From Sordaria brevicollis (Eukaryota; Ascomycota; Sordariomycetes; Sordariales; Sordariaceae): 64,000 nucleotides of DNA. The stretch is taken from assembly GCA_033439795.1 (NCBI GenBank), contig JAUTDP010000012.1:868001-932000 (forward strand), read 5' to 3'. Below the pieces are notes generated by a model. That model saw nothing but the letters and a program-made list of their open reading frames with translations. It did no database searches and was not told where the DNA came from. Below are positions 45,804 through 58,200 of this stretch, piece after piece (position 1 is the first letter of the stretch; every line of letters starts with the position of its first letter). A program made the position numbers and the translations under genes.

Positions 45804-47130
45804 TGTCAAATATCGGTGCGTATAGCGACGTCTGTCAAACTGCTACACGACTTTTAGGTATGTATAATGTCGGCACGATGTAGAACTAGGCTCGGAATTT
45901 CAGAAATATACTAGAAAGCCCATCCTCAACTTGACGCGAGTGGAAAAAAAGCCAGTCAGCTGGAAAACACAGGGGGGGGATCCCAATCAACCCATTCCCA
46001 GGATGACGGGCCTGAAGAAGCCGTGTCTTTCCCTTCCGTGCGCTCGCTTGCGGTACACGAACAGGAAGTGGTTGCATCAGCTTGACCAGTTACCAGGACT
46101 TGTCCCAGGTGAGAGATGACCAACGACTGGTGCTTATCTCGATGGGGGGTGGGAGTACCTAACCCAGAGCGGGGTTCCGGTGCTCTTCTTCATTTGGGAC
46201 TTTTCTGACTTCATCTATTCCATTGTCCTGGTCAGTTTGGTACGTGTATCAGCATAGTGGCACCATATCTCCGGTCCGTCTTGGCCACCATGTGCATCCC
46301 CGTCCAATTTTTCCCGATGATAAACGTCACGCGTGTTTGACATGAGCCGTGTTGCATGACCCACTCTTAACGACTGTCATAAGCAGTCACCCTTCTCTGT
46401 GATCCTATCACCACAACCTGGTTGTTGCTGATTTTGATGTAGTTGAGGTGGTTAAACCAAAGCCGCTTGAACGTGGTGGTCTGTTCATGTATGCTGTGTG
46501 CCGTCTGGGACCCGAAATGGATGGATGATCAAGCTCGGGACTTGTGGACGATGAATCCTACATTGGATTTCCTGCATAAAAGGATCTGGGGGGAAGGAAG
46601 TAACCAACGGCCAATCTATGAAGACCCAACTGCATGGGTTCATGTTACATCAACAGTCCAGCTCCGACGTCGTCTTGGCGGGAGAAAAGCGAGGACGCGT
46701 TTGTCACTTTCACGAATGAGTTCCTTGCAGCGTCCAACTTCCACGTAAAGGAACCGCTTACGAACGTACGGGCCGAGTCCATTGGTATATTATCTCTCAT
46801 TCCGATGTGGACGAATTATGCGGATGAGCGTGCGCACTGAGGCATCGTTGTCAGCTTAGAAGCTTCCCATATTTTCGACGCCACCAACACACTGGGATGC
46901 TAGGCACCCAAATGCCGAAGCGTTCCTGAAATTCCTATTGGACAATCGGCATTGGTAGCTTGATTTCAGATCTCTCTCTCGACGTGTAGGTATGGAAGTG
47001 TGGATGGCCACCGTGCAAGTTGTCGCGCAATTTATCCGGAAGTGGTTTGTTTGGGTGTTTTGTCCATAGTGTTTGTACTACAAGGACTTGACTCATATAA
47101 CCGTGTGATATATACCCTCGTTTGTCCTTT
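45804..47130. other. Intergenic region between P450 and HeLo-pseudokinase
   Basis: 1.3 kb serving as P450 promoter and HeLo gene 3' flank. Two overlapping short plus-strand frames at 46443-46840 have no recognisable family and look like chance. No tRNA or repeat supported. Confidence 0.5.
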
Positions 47131-49059
47131 TTACACGTTGATATCGCCGAGTCTCTTAACCACGTCTTCGTGAAGAACCATTGAGAGTCGGGCAGCAACT
47201 GCGTCGTTGGTTTCTTCATCGCCGTCTGACAGACCCAACTCCTGGCCGCCAGCAATGCATTTACGAGCAGCATGCTCATATATCTCCCCCATGGCTGCTC
47301 CAATCTCGGCAATGCTGTCCAAAGCAAGAAGATTATCTCGCACTTTTAGTGCAATCGAGGGTCTCACCCTGGCCTCGTTGATATTGATACCAAGGACTTG
47401 GTCGATGGTTGCCCAGTGAGCTATTTCGACAAGAACAACCCCTAAGCTGTAAATGTCGAAGCTTCTCTTGAACCGTTCGCGATCTTCTGGGTCCGTAGAC
47501 TGGGCGAGTGGATGTCGATAGAGGTTGTGCTCAGCATCGTCTGGGATATCCGTTTCCTCGTCAGCGCGAGCGGGCCTCGAAAAGTCAAACCCAGAGAGAT
47601 ATGGTTTGGAATAGTTGACATGGCCACTGCTGGTTCGGAAGAAGATGATGTTGTGACTTCGAAGTCCCTTGTGCAGCCAGTTGACTGCGTGAAGGTAGAA
47701 AAGACAGTTGCTGATGGCGTGAGCCAGCCGGATTCGATCCGTAACGCGAGGCTTACGACTTGTCTCGAGCAGTTCATGAAGTGATACTGGCGGCAGAGAC
47801 GTGTGTAAGTCATCTTCTTGTGGCCTCTCGAACACCAGACCCAATCGCATGTTGCGAAGATCATCGTCATCTTCCGCCCCGTCAATGCCTGCTGCTTTGT
47901 CAAAGAAACCGAGACAGTGAGGCGTTCGAAACTCCTCTGGCTTTGGTGTATGGTTAAGGAGCGCCGCCAGCTTTTTGACTCGTTCAAAAATGACCTCCTT
48001 GGGAGGTGAGAGGTCATCTGGTCTTTGTCGATCATAATCCTTCCATTCTATCCAGACTTTCTTCTGAGTGCCGCCTGGCACTTTGAGGGTCGCTTCACAC
48101 CTTGGCAAGTCCGAGTCCTCGTTAACGGGGTCGAGCTGAATCATGGAGCGGTTGAGAATGAGATCCTTCTGCTTGTTTGGCTTGCCGAGTTCGAGGAACA
48201 TGGCCGTTGCTTCATCCCAAGGCGTGGGATTTGACTTCTTTTCAGGCTCAATAGACTCATTGAAGGCCTTGAACTTGGCTAGCTGAGAAAGCAGCTGGAG
48301 CCCCTGCGCATTGGCTCGCCTTTGCTCTGCCGACATTTGCGATATTGGAGTGGTAGGAGAGGCGGCTTCGAGTTTGATGTTTAGGGCCATGACCAGCCTT
48401 GAGAGATCAGCAATCTTGTGGTGCAGCTGAAGGACCCCTCGGTTGGTGTCCTGGACGGTATGATGGATTTCGACTTGCATCCGAGCGTCGAGTATGTTGG
48501 TCATGTTGTCGTTCAGAGTGGAAAAGCGCGAGAGCAACAGCTCAAACGCAGCTTTATCGAAGCTTACCCACTTTAGCCTGGTGGTAACCTCTTTGGAGCT
48601 GTCACGGAGGCTTGCCATGGCTTTCTTGATGAAGTTCCTCCTTCGCTCGGGCAACGGAAAGTTTGCCTCGGCGGCATCGCGTTCGGGGTTCAAGAGAACA
48701 TTGTCGGGGTCAGAGGTGAGCTGTAGACGCTTGTTCTTCTTTTGATGTTCTTTGAACTCTTTGAACAGGCACTCGACTTGGACTAACAGGTCGAGGACAG
48801 TTTGCCGATGAAGGATGAAGGTGTTGGACTCGAGAATCCTTTTCTGGTTCTTGCCGTCAATATCAACCAAGCCTGACGTTTCGCTCCATGCAAAGAGTCT
48901 CTGCTGCTCCATCCGTAACCGCAGGTTGAGATATTTGCAGTCCTCTGGCATGTTCAAGGCCGTGATAAGGAGCTGGATTCCTTGAACACAGCCGGTGTAT
49001 ACCTGCAATCCTATCGAGGCGACACTGATGGCCAGCCCTGCGGCGGAGACGGGGTCCAT
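47131..49059 (-). CDS. HeLo-domain protein with C-terminal pseudokinase, 642 aa
   Basis: One exon. Residues 1 to about 220 are a HeLo domain of the HET-S/prion-inhibition type: MDPVSAAGLAISVASIGLQV, then CVQGIQLL, LRLRMEQQRLFAWSE and a SGLVD end. In HET-S this helical bundle inserts in membranes and kills the cell when triggered. A helical linker follows. Residues about 325-625 have the outline of a protein kinase, with a VAIK-like lysine at K340 (VWIEWK) and the C-lobe block FDIYSLGVVLVEIAHW. The active-site motifs are degraded: the HRD loop reads HKGLRSHN (463-470), so the catalytic Asp is Gly465, and DFG reads GFD (490-492). No glycine-rich loop is visible. It is therefore a probable pseudokinase acting as a sensor or switch. 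No amyloid motif or NLR partner is evident nearby. A role in cell death or incompatibility is inference from the HeLo domain. Confidence 0.85.
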   Translation of the reverse strand: MDPVSAAGLAISVASIGLQVYTGCVQGIQLLITALNMPEDCKYLNLRLRMEQQRLFAWSETSGLVDIDGKNQKRILESNTFILHRQTVLDLLVQVECLFKEFKEHQKKNKRLQLTSDPDNVLLNPERDAAEANFPLPERRRNFIKKAMASLRDSSKEVTTRLKWVSFDKAAFELLLSRFSTLNDNMTNILDARMQVEIHHTVQDTNRGVLQLHHKIADLSRLVMALNIKLEAASPTTPISQMSAEQRRANAQGLQLLSQLAKFKAFNESIEPEKKSNPTPWDEATAMFLELGKPNKQKDLILNRSMIQLDPVNEDSDLPRCEATLKVPGGTQKKVWIEWKDYDRQRPDDLSPPKEVIFERVKKLAALLNHTPKPEEFRTPHCLGFFDKAAGIDGAEDDDDLRNMRLGLVFERPQEDDLHTSLPPVSLHELLETSRKPRVTDRIRLAHAISNCLFYLHAVNWLHKGLRSHNIIFFRTSSGHVNYSKPYLSGFDFSRPARADEETDIPDDAEHNLYRHPLAQSTDPEDRERFKRSFDIYSLGVVLVEIAHWATIDQVLGININEARVRPSIALKVRDNLLALDSIAEIGAAMGEIYEHAARKCIAGGQELGLSDGDEETNDAVAARLSMVLHEDVVKRLGDINV

Positions 49060-49572
49060 CTTGTTGGGTGTGTTTAATATTCCTTGGACAGACCGGCTGA
49101 AGTGTTGTTGGAGCCCAAGAGGAACAGTCTGGATAGTCGATATGGCGAGTCTTTGTCGAACTGTGCCCCGGAGTTTTTGTGGATGGCCGCCTTTCCGTAC
49201 GCTCGACCTGAGTGAAGGGGCAGTTTGACGGACACCAGAGGTGAACCGAAGAGGTCCAGGATTTCACAACCCCTCAGCCCCAAAGGCAGGGCAGGCCGCA
49301 GCACCGACACCAAGACATGAATGATGTTCCACTAGTGTAGCGAATGACACCCCCCACTATAGCCAAGCCATCGCCAACCGTCTCCAATCAGAACCTCTAT
49401 GGTATGGTGTGAAACTTTCAACGTTAACCCACTGGTTTGAGATTCGCGATAGCGAAGAAAGGCGCCAAGAAAATGACAGTAGATGTCATATGGCGAGGCT
49501 TGAGAAACCAAGGAGGATAACGTGCTGAATTGGACCACCTGGGCCAGGCGCATTTCAGTGATCAACGATGGC

Positions 49573-49590
49573 GACGACGACGACGACGAC
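49573..49590. repeat. (GAC)6 microsatellite
   Basis: Six GAC units within the HeLo gene upstream region. Confidence 0.8.
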
Positions 49591-52243
49591 AATGATGAAA
49601 GCGCTGGGCCTCGAAGGATGTATCTCAACTCGTAGAAATCATGTCTGAACTGGTTACGGCCATGTTGCGAGCCGTCAATCGAGTAAGAAATTGAAAGTTG
49701 GTGAGTTCGAGGAGTGTTGGTCGCCGTGGATGCTGGTCATCCAATGGATAAGTTCAAGAGGACAGAACAAGAAGGACCGTGCGCAGTGGTCCTTTGGCAA
49801 CGAATGATGCCACTGTGGAAGAAAACCCGAGATCCAAAGTTGGGCAAGAGCAGAGCATCCATCGTCGGCTTCAAGCGGCCGGCAACGGACAAACTACGTC
49901 CGTACCTTCCACGTTGGAAGAAGACGCGGGAGGAAAACTGAAGATTTCTGAAAAGACATGGAATGGAAGGTGCAGTTCAATACATCACTTAACAAGCACC
50001 AGCATAAAATGCCCTACTTGTTGCTAATGCACGATAGTGAACTCTTTGACAGCTCTTGCCTTTTGGTTCCCGTCCTCGCTTGCTTTCTTGGTGTGCAGGA
50101 CGTGACGGAACTGCAGTGGATTGAAATTTCCTCCTCTTTCCATCAAGCAACTGAACACTGAACGAATCCAATCCAAGTAACAACTTCACAATTCGTCTCA
50201 CCAACACCTACCATCCTGGCTTCAAACCAAGAATGGGGATCACAAAAGGTCCCATAGTACCGTCGGGCCCAGATTACCGAAATGACAAACGGAGCTGGAG
50301 ACCATATTCCTTACAAATGGGTACAGTACCCCACCGGTTTCTTGGTCTTCAGCTTTTGCCAACGGCGAGACCTTGCACGGTACCTCTATGTATTCCCCTT
50401 CTGTCGTCGATCAGGAACACGAGCCGTTCACCGAAGCATGTTTCAACCGCTAGACTGCTACCCTTTCCCACGAATATGATGATGATGGAAACCTACGTTC
50501 TTATTGTGTTTTGTGGCATATTCACAGTCGAGCCTTCAGCTGGCATTGAGGTTAGGTGTCCTGGTGCCCGGGCTGCCTGAACTCCACACAAAGCACTAGG
50601 TACCTACCTATGGTATGCCGCTATAAATCACAAGACAACTACCTCTAGACTTCAATATCCGGATACTAACTGTCAAAAGGTTGTCTGCCGTTAGAAACCA
50701 CCTAACCGACTACAATCACCCCCGAGGCCTTACCCAAGTCACCGAGTTACACGACACCCGAACTCTACGCTGTCACAGCCCCTCGATGACATGGCTACCT
50801 CTACGCCTCCTGACAAAGTTTCCGACACCTCTGATTGTCCAAGAGTTGCAGATGGCGCTGGCAGTTGGGAAACTCTCTTTTCTCAACCGCCAAAGATCTC
50901 AGAGTCGCCCACACTAGGCTCGGCCCCTCCCGTCACCGTTGGGTCAAAATCACGGTCCGACGGCCGGGCCCGTGGGTTCCACAAGCCGACGCCTTGTCAA
51001 GTCCACGGAATGTGGGAGGGGAACACGGAACCACCGGCGCAACGGGCGGGTCATCGTCCGACTCCTCTACACGTGTAACCTGCGTACCGCGGCGCCGCAC
51101 ACCGGTCGATACCCAAACGCATGGCGGTCCAAAATTCCAAAGGCTGGCAGACACATACTCCGGTCGTTTTGCAACGTGGGCAGCCCCAGGGGCCCCCTTG
51201 GACTGCAACCACATGTAGCGATGCAGGTCATGACCGTCATGGCCACCACGAGACGTCCGCTTCTGGAAAACCGTTAATCCTTCCCGGATCCATGCCACTT
51301 GACCTTCTTCTCTCGCCAAATCTTCGCACAACACTGGACGCAACTGCAGAACACTGGACACTGACGGCGACAAGAATACCAAAAGTGCTTGTCTGGTGTG
51401 CTAGCCGTGCCAGTTGCCGGACTGTTCCCTCCACCATCTTCCCCCGAAACACCCCTCCGAGACGGGACCCCCCAATCATCAACGGCCAAGACCGAGCCCC
51501 CCTGAGAGTCTGCATTTTGTTCATCCGCCAGCGTTGTAACGGTCATTGTTTGACCTGCAAGGGCGGGTCTGCTTAGCCAATCGCGTCTGCCCAGTTGTTG
51601 AGTTACAGTTGGTAGGTTCGAACCCCCATCTTCGTCAGTTCTCCGAGCCTCAGTGCGCTCTCATATCGTCGACGCGGGGACGCCGTTGTCCGGGAAAAAG
51701 AAAAAAAAATAACAGCAAGAAAATAGTTCAATGAGGCGCATGCACCGTTGAGCTTTCCGCTTTGCACATTGGTGCCCAGGACCCGATGCACGCCTCTTTC
51801 TCAACGTTGCGGACCGTTAACAGACGCCATAGGAACACTCGCTGTCAGACTCCGAACTAGTTCCCACTAGTTGTCTTTGGCCAACAAGCCGTCGATTTCA
51901 CCAGCCACGACCTGGCTCCTGGCGAGACCGTGATTCGAAGTTGAAGAATATCGGACTTGGCATTGACTCGACAATGGGATGAAAGGGGGTTGAAGCACGC
52001 ATGCATATGCCGATTGCTTTCTTTTTCGTCTCTGAACTTATCGCTGACCTGGGTCTCAACGGTCAACTGCCCGCCCAAGGAAACATAAACAGGTCATGAG
52101 GCCAGGCCTTCTGGATCCTCTCGTCTCTTTTTCCATCTTCAAGCCCCCTGCCCGTGAATCCCAGGGTCCTCCCAGAGAAACAGCGCAACCCCTCAGCCTC
52201 AACTCCGAGCTTGTACCACGATCCAGGGCCCATATTATATCCA

Positions 52244-52260
52244 AGAGAGAGAGAGAGAGA
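52244..52260. repeat. (AG)8 microsatellite
   Basis: Eight AG units about 800 bases upstream of the Zn2Cys6 start codon at 53062. Confidence 0.85.
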
Positions 52261-53061
52261 ACACGAGATTAGACCTCCGAGACAGCTTTAGAGTCTTGCA
52301 AGCAGCTCGAAAGGTAAGAGCCACGTCGAATTCGTATCTACAGATTCCCATGTCCGTCTACTACGTTTCGGTGCCTACTCGGCCGGCGGACCCTCTGTGG
52401 CGGGATTTTCCTGGGGCGCTTTGAGGCAGTTACCCCACAAAATGGAGATACCCGAACAGACAGAGTTTAAGAGGTTCCGCCGCGCAGGGACAGGGCAGAG
52501 CACACCAACGGAGGTGAAGACGCGCCCACAGGCCTCGGAAGATACCCATAGTAGTTCCATACGCAGCGAGGGATCCTCGTTAACCCAGCCATATGCTAAC
52601 AAACCGACTTTCTCCAGGCGCGTCCGCTCGAAAAGACCTTTAACTCCAACATCCTCTTCGCCAGCTTTCTGTCATCGAGACGTGTTCGAGGAGATTGCCT
52701 TGAACCGTGTCGATTATCCAATTTCGCGGGCCCTGGGGCTGTCACAAAGTTATATTGCAGTCCTTGCGGGCGCCGTATGACCCCATCTGGCCAGGCCACT
52801 TCGAACACCGTTTATACAGCCAAGCTAGCAGCCGGTACATCGTTGACCTAAGCTTGGCCTAACCCTCCATTTTTTGGCTGCACAATATCACCACTCACTC
52901 GACCCAAACTAAAAATACGTCCGTCGTTCGATCTCTCAGCTCGCCACATCGGCTCCCACCCCATCGCGTCGACTCGTCCTTTTATTAGCACGAGACGAAC
53001 CCTCAAGCACGACCCAACATCGCCGATTTGACGCTGAATACAGCCAGACGGATTGCCGACG

Positions 53062-55257
53062 ATGGAGCCCTTCTCGCCAGAAGCTCCACACCTGAACGGC
53101 GCCTCCAGTAGCAGCTCGCCCGCGGTGTCCAGCGACAGCCCGGGGGCGGCGACCTCCTCGGGCACTGTCCGGAACGGCTCGATAGCTACGACGACATCGC
53201 AGCCGTCGGCACCTCCTCCTTCCGTTCCAGCGGCTTGTCTCCCCTGTGTGAGTTTGAGATCCCATACCATGACATCGTCCCTTACAAAAAGTGGTGGCAT
53301 GTGCGCCTAACAAGATTTGACACTACATAGCGTACGAAACATCTCAGATGCGATGGAAGTCACCCGTGTGCTCGTTGTACCGCGACTGGCATTGTCTCCG
53401 AGTGTGCCTATGTTGCCTCGCGCCGTGGCTATAAGGGCCCTCGCAGGAATACCAACAACCCTACTCCCGGCGCCAATCCCAATAAGCGGCATGCGTCCTC
53501 ATCTCCCCCTTATGCCGGGACTACTCCTGATAGCTGCCCCATGATGTTGGGACATGCGCCTGCCACGATGGCTACTCCCTCCGTTCATGCATTCAACCCT
53601 TCCATTGTCCTGCCGGACCAATCGCAGCTCTCCTTCCCGTCAACCCCTTCCGTTGGGGGCATACCAGTTTACAGGAACAACTACATGATGGACAACAGCG
53701 CTATGGCATTGGCGACCCAGGCCGCTCCGCCCGTCCAGCCACCGGCAGCAAGCTTGCCAGAGCGCTGCTTCGAGGCTTTCTATCACTATTTTCATGCCGG
53801 TCATCCGTTTGTCTTGCCCAAGGCGAAACTGCTTGAACTGCTCAAGAGCAACTCGGAGCCAAATCTTCAGGTGGTCATGGCCGCCATGAGATATATTGGA
53901 TCACTCTTCGTTGACGCAGGCCCTGCCAAGGCAAGGTTCCTGGATGAAGCCATACAGCTATGCTACGCCCAGGGTGTGCGCAAGGACGGATTCTTGATCC
54001 AGGCGCTCCTGCTTATCATTATTGGCCTGGACGGCAGCTGCGAGCAAGCAAGAGCTCGGGAACTCCTTGCTATCTGCGAAAGATACGCCATTGAGATCGA
54101 CCTCAATAAGCGGGAGTTTGCTGTGATGCATGGCCGGGGCGACCCGGTTATTGAGGAAAGTTGGCGACGAACATGGTGGGATCTGTATGTCTGCGATGGC
54201 ATGATTGCTGGTGTTCACAGGGTGACCAACTTCCTGTTGTTTGACATCATGACCGACGTTGGCCTTCCCTGCGAGGAAGAGGAATACCACAAAGGGGTAT
54301 GTGTTTTCTCCGCCATCAGGTACGGTGTTTGCAGAGTTGACTAACCTGAGACTGTTTCTAGTGCATTCCTTCACCGATGAGTCTTGAGGACTTTGACGAC
54401 AAAGAGTTTCAGGACGAAGACCGAGAGTTCTCATCATTTGCATATCGCGTTGCGGCAGCCAGAAACTTGGGCAGAATGATGCGGATGCCGAACGTCATGT
54501 TTCCGGATGCTGCAGACGTGGACAAGATGGAGGCTCATCTGTCTAACTGGAGAATGCATCTCCCGGACAATAAGAGGGATGACCTCGACAAGAATTGCCA
54601 GCTTGATGAGATGATGTTCCAGGCACACTTTATCACCCATGCGTAAGTCATTACTGCACAAACCTTACGAGACTGAGGTCCAGGACACAGTGTACTGATG
54701 CTCTTCCCATCACCAACAACAGATGCACCATCATGCTTCACCAACCCCTTTCCCAGCTTGACTCTTCGCCAGTCCAAGCTGTCAACTCTTGCGCGCCTCA
54801 CAGACCCGTCCGCTCAGGCGAACAATACAACTCCCATACTAAGCACACAGTCACAGCTGCTTGCGAGATCAGCAAGATGGTGACACAAGCCGTCCCCGTG
54901 ACCAGTCATACACACTTCTTCACCTGTGTCGTGACACTCTCTTCCATCGTCCATCTCTCCAAGTGGGCCCTCTACATGATCGAAGATGAGGCCGACCTTC
55001 GCCAGCAAATCCGACTGAACATTGGAGCCCTCAACAAGCTTAGCAAGGTCTGGAAGGCGGCCAATACGGCGTGGGGCCAGGTCAAGGGCGTGGCGCAGGA
55101 GATCTACCGCCAGAAGAAGGCACAGCAAATCACCCCCGCCTTCTGGGTAGGCTATACCCAGGAACAGATGATGACATCCATTCAAGCGGACGACAGCATC
55201 ATGAACGAATTCAACCAAGGGCTGATTGCTCAGGTTGGTGTCACCCAAGCTCAGTGA
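53062..55257 (+). CDS. Zn2Cys6 fungal transcription factor, 655 aa
   Basis: Four exons: 53062-53247, 53331-54296, 54362-54642, 54723-55257, all in phase. The binuclear zinc cluster is canonical: C59, C62, C69, C75, C78, C87 (spacing 2-6-5-2-8). An 83-nt intron with a CTAAC branch splits it exactly after the second Cys, so the DNA-binding domain exists only in the spliced message. The linker SRRGYKGPRR after the cluster is basic and likely contacts DNA. A Pro/Ser-rich linker leads to a fungal-specific transcription factor domain (about 155-400) with YHYFHAGHPFVLPKAKLLEL and RRTWWDLYVCDGMIAGVHR. The C-terminus is helical and fits the usual family length. It should be a nuclear regulator of sugar, nitrogen or secondary metabolism; which one cannot be told from sequence. 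Start 53062 (MEPFSPEAP) is the only ATG giving the cluster in phase nearby. Confidence 0.88.
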
Positions 55258-58200
55258 GCTAGTGGCGCCGAGGAGATGATGCGTCTTGTTATGAGTCGTG
55301 ATGGTGGAGTTGAAAGGGCATCTTAGGTCGAGCTTGTATGACCTGGAGAATTGTAAAGAAACTAGAGGAGGAGGATGAGGAGGGTATTGTACCTATTCAG
55401 TCAGCTCTGGGTTTTTGGATTTTTTCAAAACAAACGACAAGGACAACAGGGGCAGCAAGTGCGTTAGGACGCACGCCTTTTATAAAGTGCAGTGTCTCGC
55501 GAGCAAGTAAGGTAGTTACAGTACGCTTGGGGCTCGCTTGGTTACTTTCTGGTTATAAGTTTTGGGTTACATAAAAATTATCCTATTAAATACATTATTG
55601 GTTATGGGTCCTTTAGTCGGGGGTTCTGTTGGACGTTCTCTCTTCATGGCAATATGTTTACCAAGTCCCCGGATGGTCAGGTAAGTGCCCCATCATCTTT
55701 GCTTCGTGTTCAATTTCGTCCAACTGTTTCAACTGTTTGGCTGACACGTTTTGCCCCTCGGGCTCCTGAAGCTCCTCGCCGAGCTGAGAGGATCGTAAGG
55801 GTCTTAGTCTAGGTTGTCCCATTGGGTGTTCGGTTAGGCATTGCGGGCTTGTAGATCCCCGCGTGCTCGCCGAACGGCGACACTCCGGGGTACCAGATTC
55901 AAGCTGCAGGGACTAGCATAGGGCTTAGATCTTCGAAAGCTCGGCGACGATCCCGCGCACACTTCTCTCACAAGAACGTAGCGGCTTGGGTTCAGCGATG
56001 ACCCCTGTCCAGCTGTGTTGTCAAGCTGTCAACCAAAAGGTGGGAGGGCCGTTGGGTCACATCGTCGACGACGAGGTTACCGAGTGGTTGAGAGATCTCG
56101 ACTACATAGCCCCACGAGCTAGACGCTGGCCGACGAGTCGGAGAACTCGAGTACCTAGGTAGTTGAGCTCAACCGGCCCGCCATGGCAACAAGGGGCATC
56201 TTCGTCGGCGAAGATGAGGCAAGGTTCCGGGGACCTACAGGATCACCACTTACCACTCGATAGGGCCTTCTCCGACATCCTTCCTCGTCTTGACTACTAG
56301 CGTCAACTCGCTTGATATCCTCGTTTCCGTAGCGAGCCTTTAGAAGGCCGGAAGCCCTAGCGAGTACAATCTCGAATGTCTGAAACGTCTGCTCGCCAAA
56401 TCTCGAGCCCGGCCAGGGATAGCATTCGGGCGACGTCACCGATACCCGGGCCCATCCGGTGACAAGGTTCGGTTAGGTGTCAGTATACCGAAGTGCTGGA
56501 GTTAGAAATGTTTGAATCAAGGACGGCCGACGAGGCGATGACAAGCAAAAGCGGAACGGGAACCACCTTCCATGTGTATGAGTGACCCTTTTTGTCCACT
56601 CCCGTACTTCGATATGTACGGCGCAGCAGGCCCGACGGGTTGACGACGGCTAGACGGCATGCAATATGGACCACATGGTTGTCGTCAGCCCCGCAACCCG
56701 TCTTTGCGGCTTCGCCGTACGGGATCTGGATTGCTTATTGCTGCAATCGGACAACGTGTGGGTGGGTGGGATGGGGGATGCTTTTGTGATACCCACCCAT
56801 CATCACCGACCAGCCATCACTTCGGAGTTAAAATGTCGGAATGGGGATGTCTTGCCGAAGACATATCGCAACGTGGGTGGTGATTTCGTGGTGGCGGCCG
56901 CGGAACCAGTAAAAGGACATGGGTGTTCTGTGTTCAGGCAGGTGTGATATCGATCTCTGGATGTCGCCGACTTTCGTCATGATAAGCGAACGAGAGTCTT
57001 TGGTTCCTTCAAGTCGCCAATTTTGAGACATCACGGCCGGCCGGTTGTCAAAGATGAAGTACATAGTACATATGTAAATGTTGGCAAGGGTAGACTGTCT
57101 ACCGGGGAACTGATGGACGGGGGTGATGGTTGCCCTGCCGGGCTTAGCCCATCACTTTAGCCTACCGAGAGCCGAGACAACCGGGACCCGGCCGGCGACA
57201 ACTCGGCGAGTCGACGACCGCATCCGACCTATCGCGCGGCACAGCACACGCCATCCATTGGATTCTCTGTCCGCCGAGAGCCTCATTGATCCAACATTTC
57301 CCTTTCGCCTTTCCTGAACCTCGCCTATGACGGTACAGCCGAGACCTTTCGCATTCGACTGAAAAAGACAACTAGTCGGCGACATCCATCAATGGGCGTA
57401 ACCCACCAGTCTACTACTCTGACCTTCTGCGCCTCGTAAAGACAGCTCAACGTAGTTATGAACCCCGAGCGCAACATCATCCCGCCTTTCAGTCGCCGTC
57501 ATTTTTCAGCGGCACAGCAATACTGGTCTGCACAGCAATGCTCGGCTACGTGTACTCAGCCGCCAACGCAACCTCGACTTCCCCGCAGGAACACTGCAAG
57601 CGAAGCCAAATGTCGTCGTAACATCCGGAGACTTCAGAGTTGGTAAGACTGCTAGATATGTCTTACTTGCCTTGCCTTGCCATTGGGCAGCGAGGTATAC
57701 TGAATGTTGTGTTGGCGGTCAAAGGCCAAAAGGTCAAAGCACAAAATGCTACTGTTGATTTGTTGCGATGTCACGATGATAAGACTGAAAGGCTGGGCAG
57801 CCTATACCTACTGCAAGCCGACACTCTTCAATGCTCAAGAAAAGCTTCAAATAAGCTTCAGCTCTATAATAGGGCTGATACGACATGATGGGGATCATAT
57901 TGAGATCCCAATCCTGATTCAGCCAGTTCCCGTCCTTATTGCGGAATTTAGTTTCTGTCTCTGGGCACGATCTTGAGTGATGCTGACCGAGCTTGAAGCC
58001 CTGGACAACACCGCTGGCCAACACCAAGACCATATCATTAGCGCCGATCACCACCCACCCACCAGCTAGTAAACATGCGTTACCTCTAGATAGGCTTGAG
58101 AGGCCCTGTTTCCCGTCCCGCGCGCTGTAGCATTTTAACAGCTAACTTCGTCAACACCCACAGGGGCTTTCAGGTTGCGGTCCATAAGGAATGCAACCAT

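Larger units (their letters stand above)
49060..53061. other. Intergenic region (4.0 kb) with unsupported open frames
   Basis: Divergent region between the HeLo gene and the Zn2Cys6 gene at 53062. It includes a (GAC)6 tract at 49573-49590, moderately coding-like frames at 50791-51550 on both strands that do not join into one model, an (AG)n tract at 52244-52260 and a C-rich leader before 53062. The frame at 52442-52780 is open but unlike any family. No gene is firmly supported. Confidence 0.45.

Noticed and set aside
46443..46840. Two overlapping plus-strand frames next to the HeLo gene, considered as a partner gene
   Set aside because: No family features, and no splice pair joins them sensibly.
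51600..51640. GGTTCGAACCC, a perfect tRNA B-box-like word
   Set aside because: Flanking stems do not pair and no A box or acceptor stem is present at tRNA spacing on either strand.
52442..52780. Open frame starting MEIPEQTEF before the Zn2Cys6 gene
   Set aside because: No family match in mind, ends before the leader of the next gene, and is most simply part of its upstream region.
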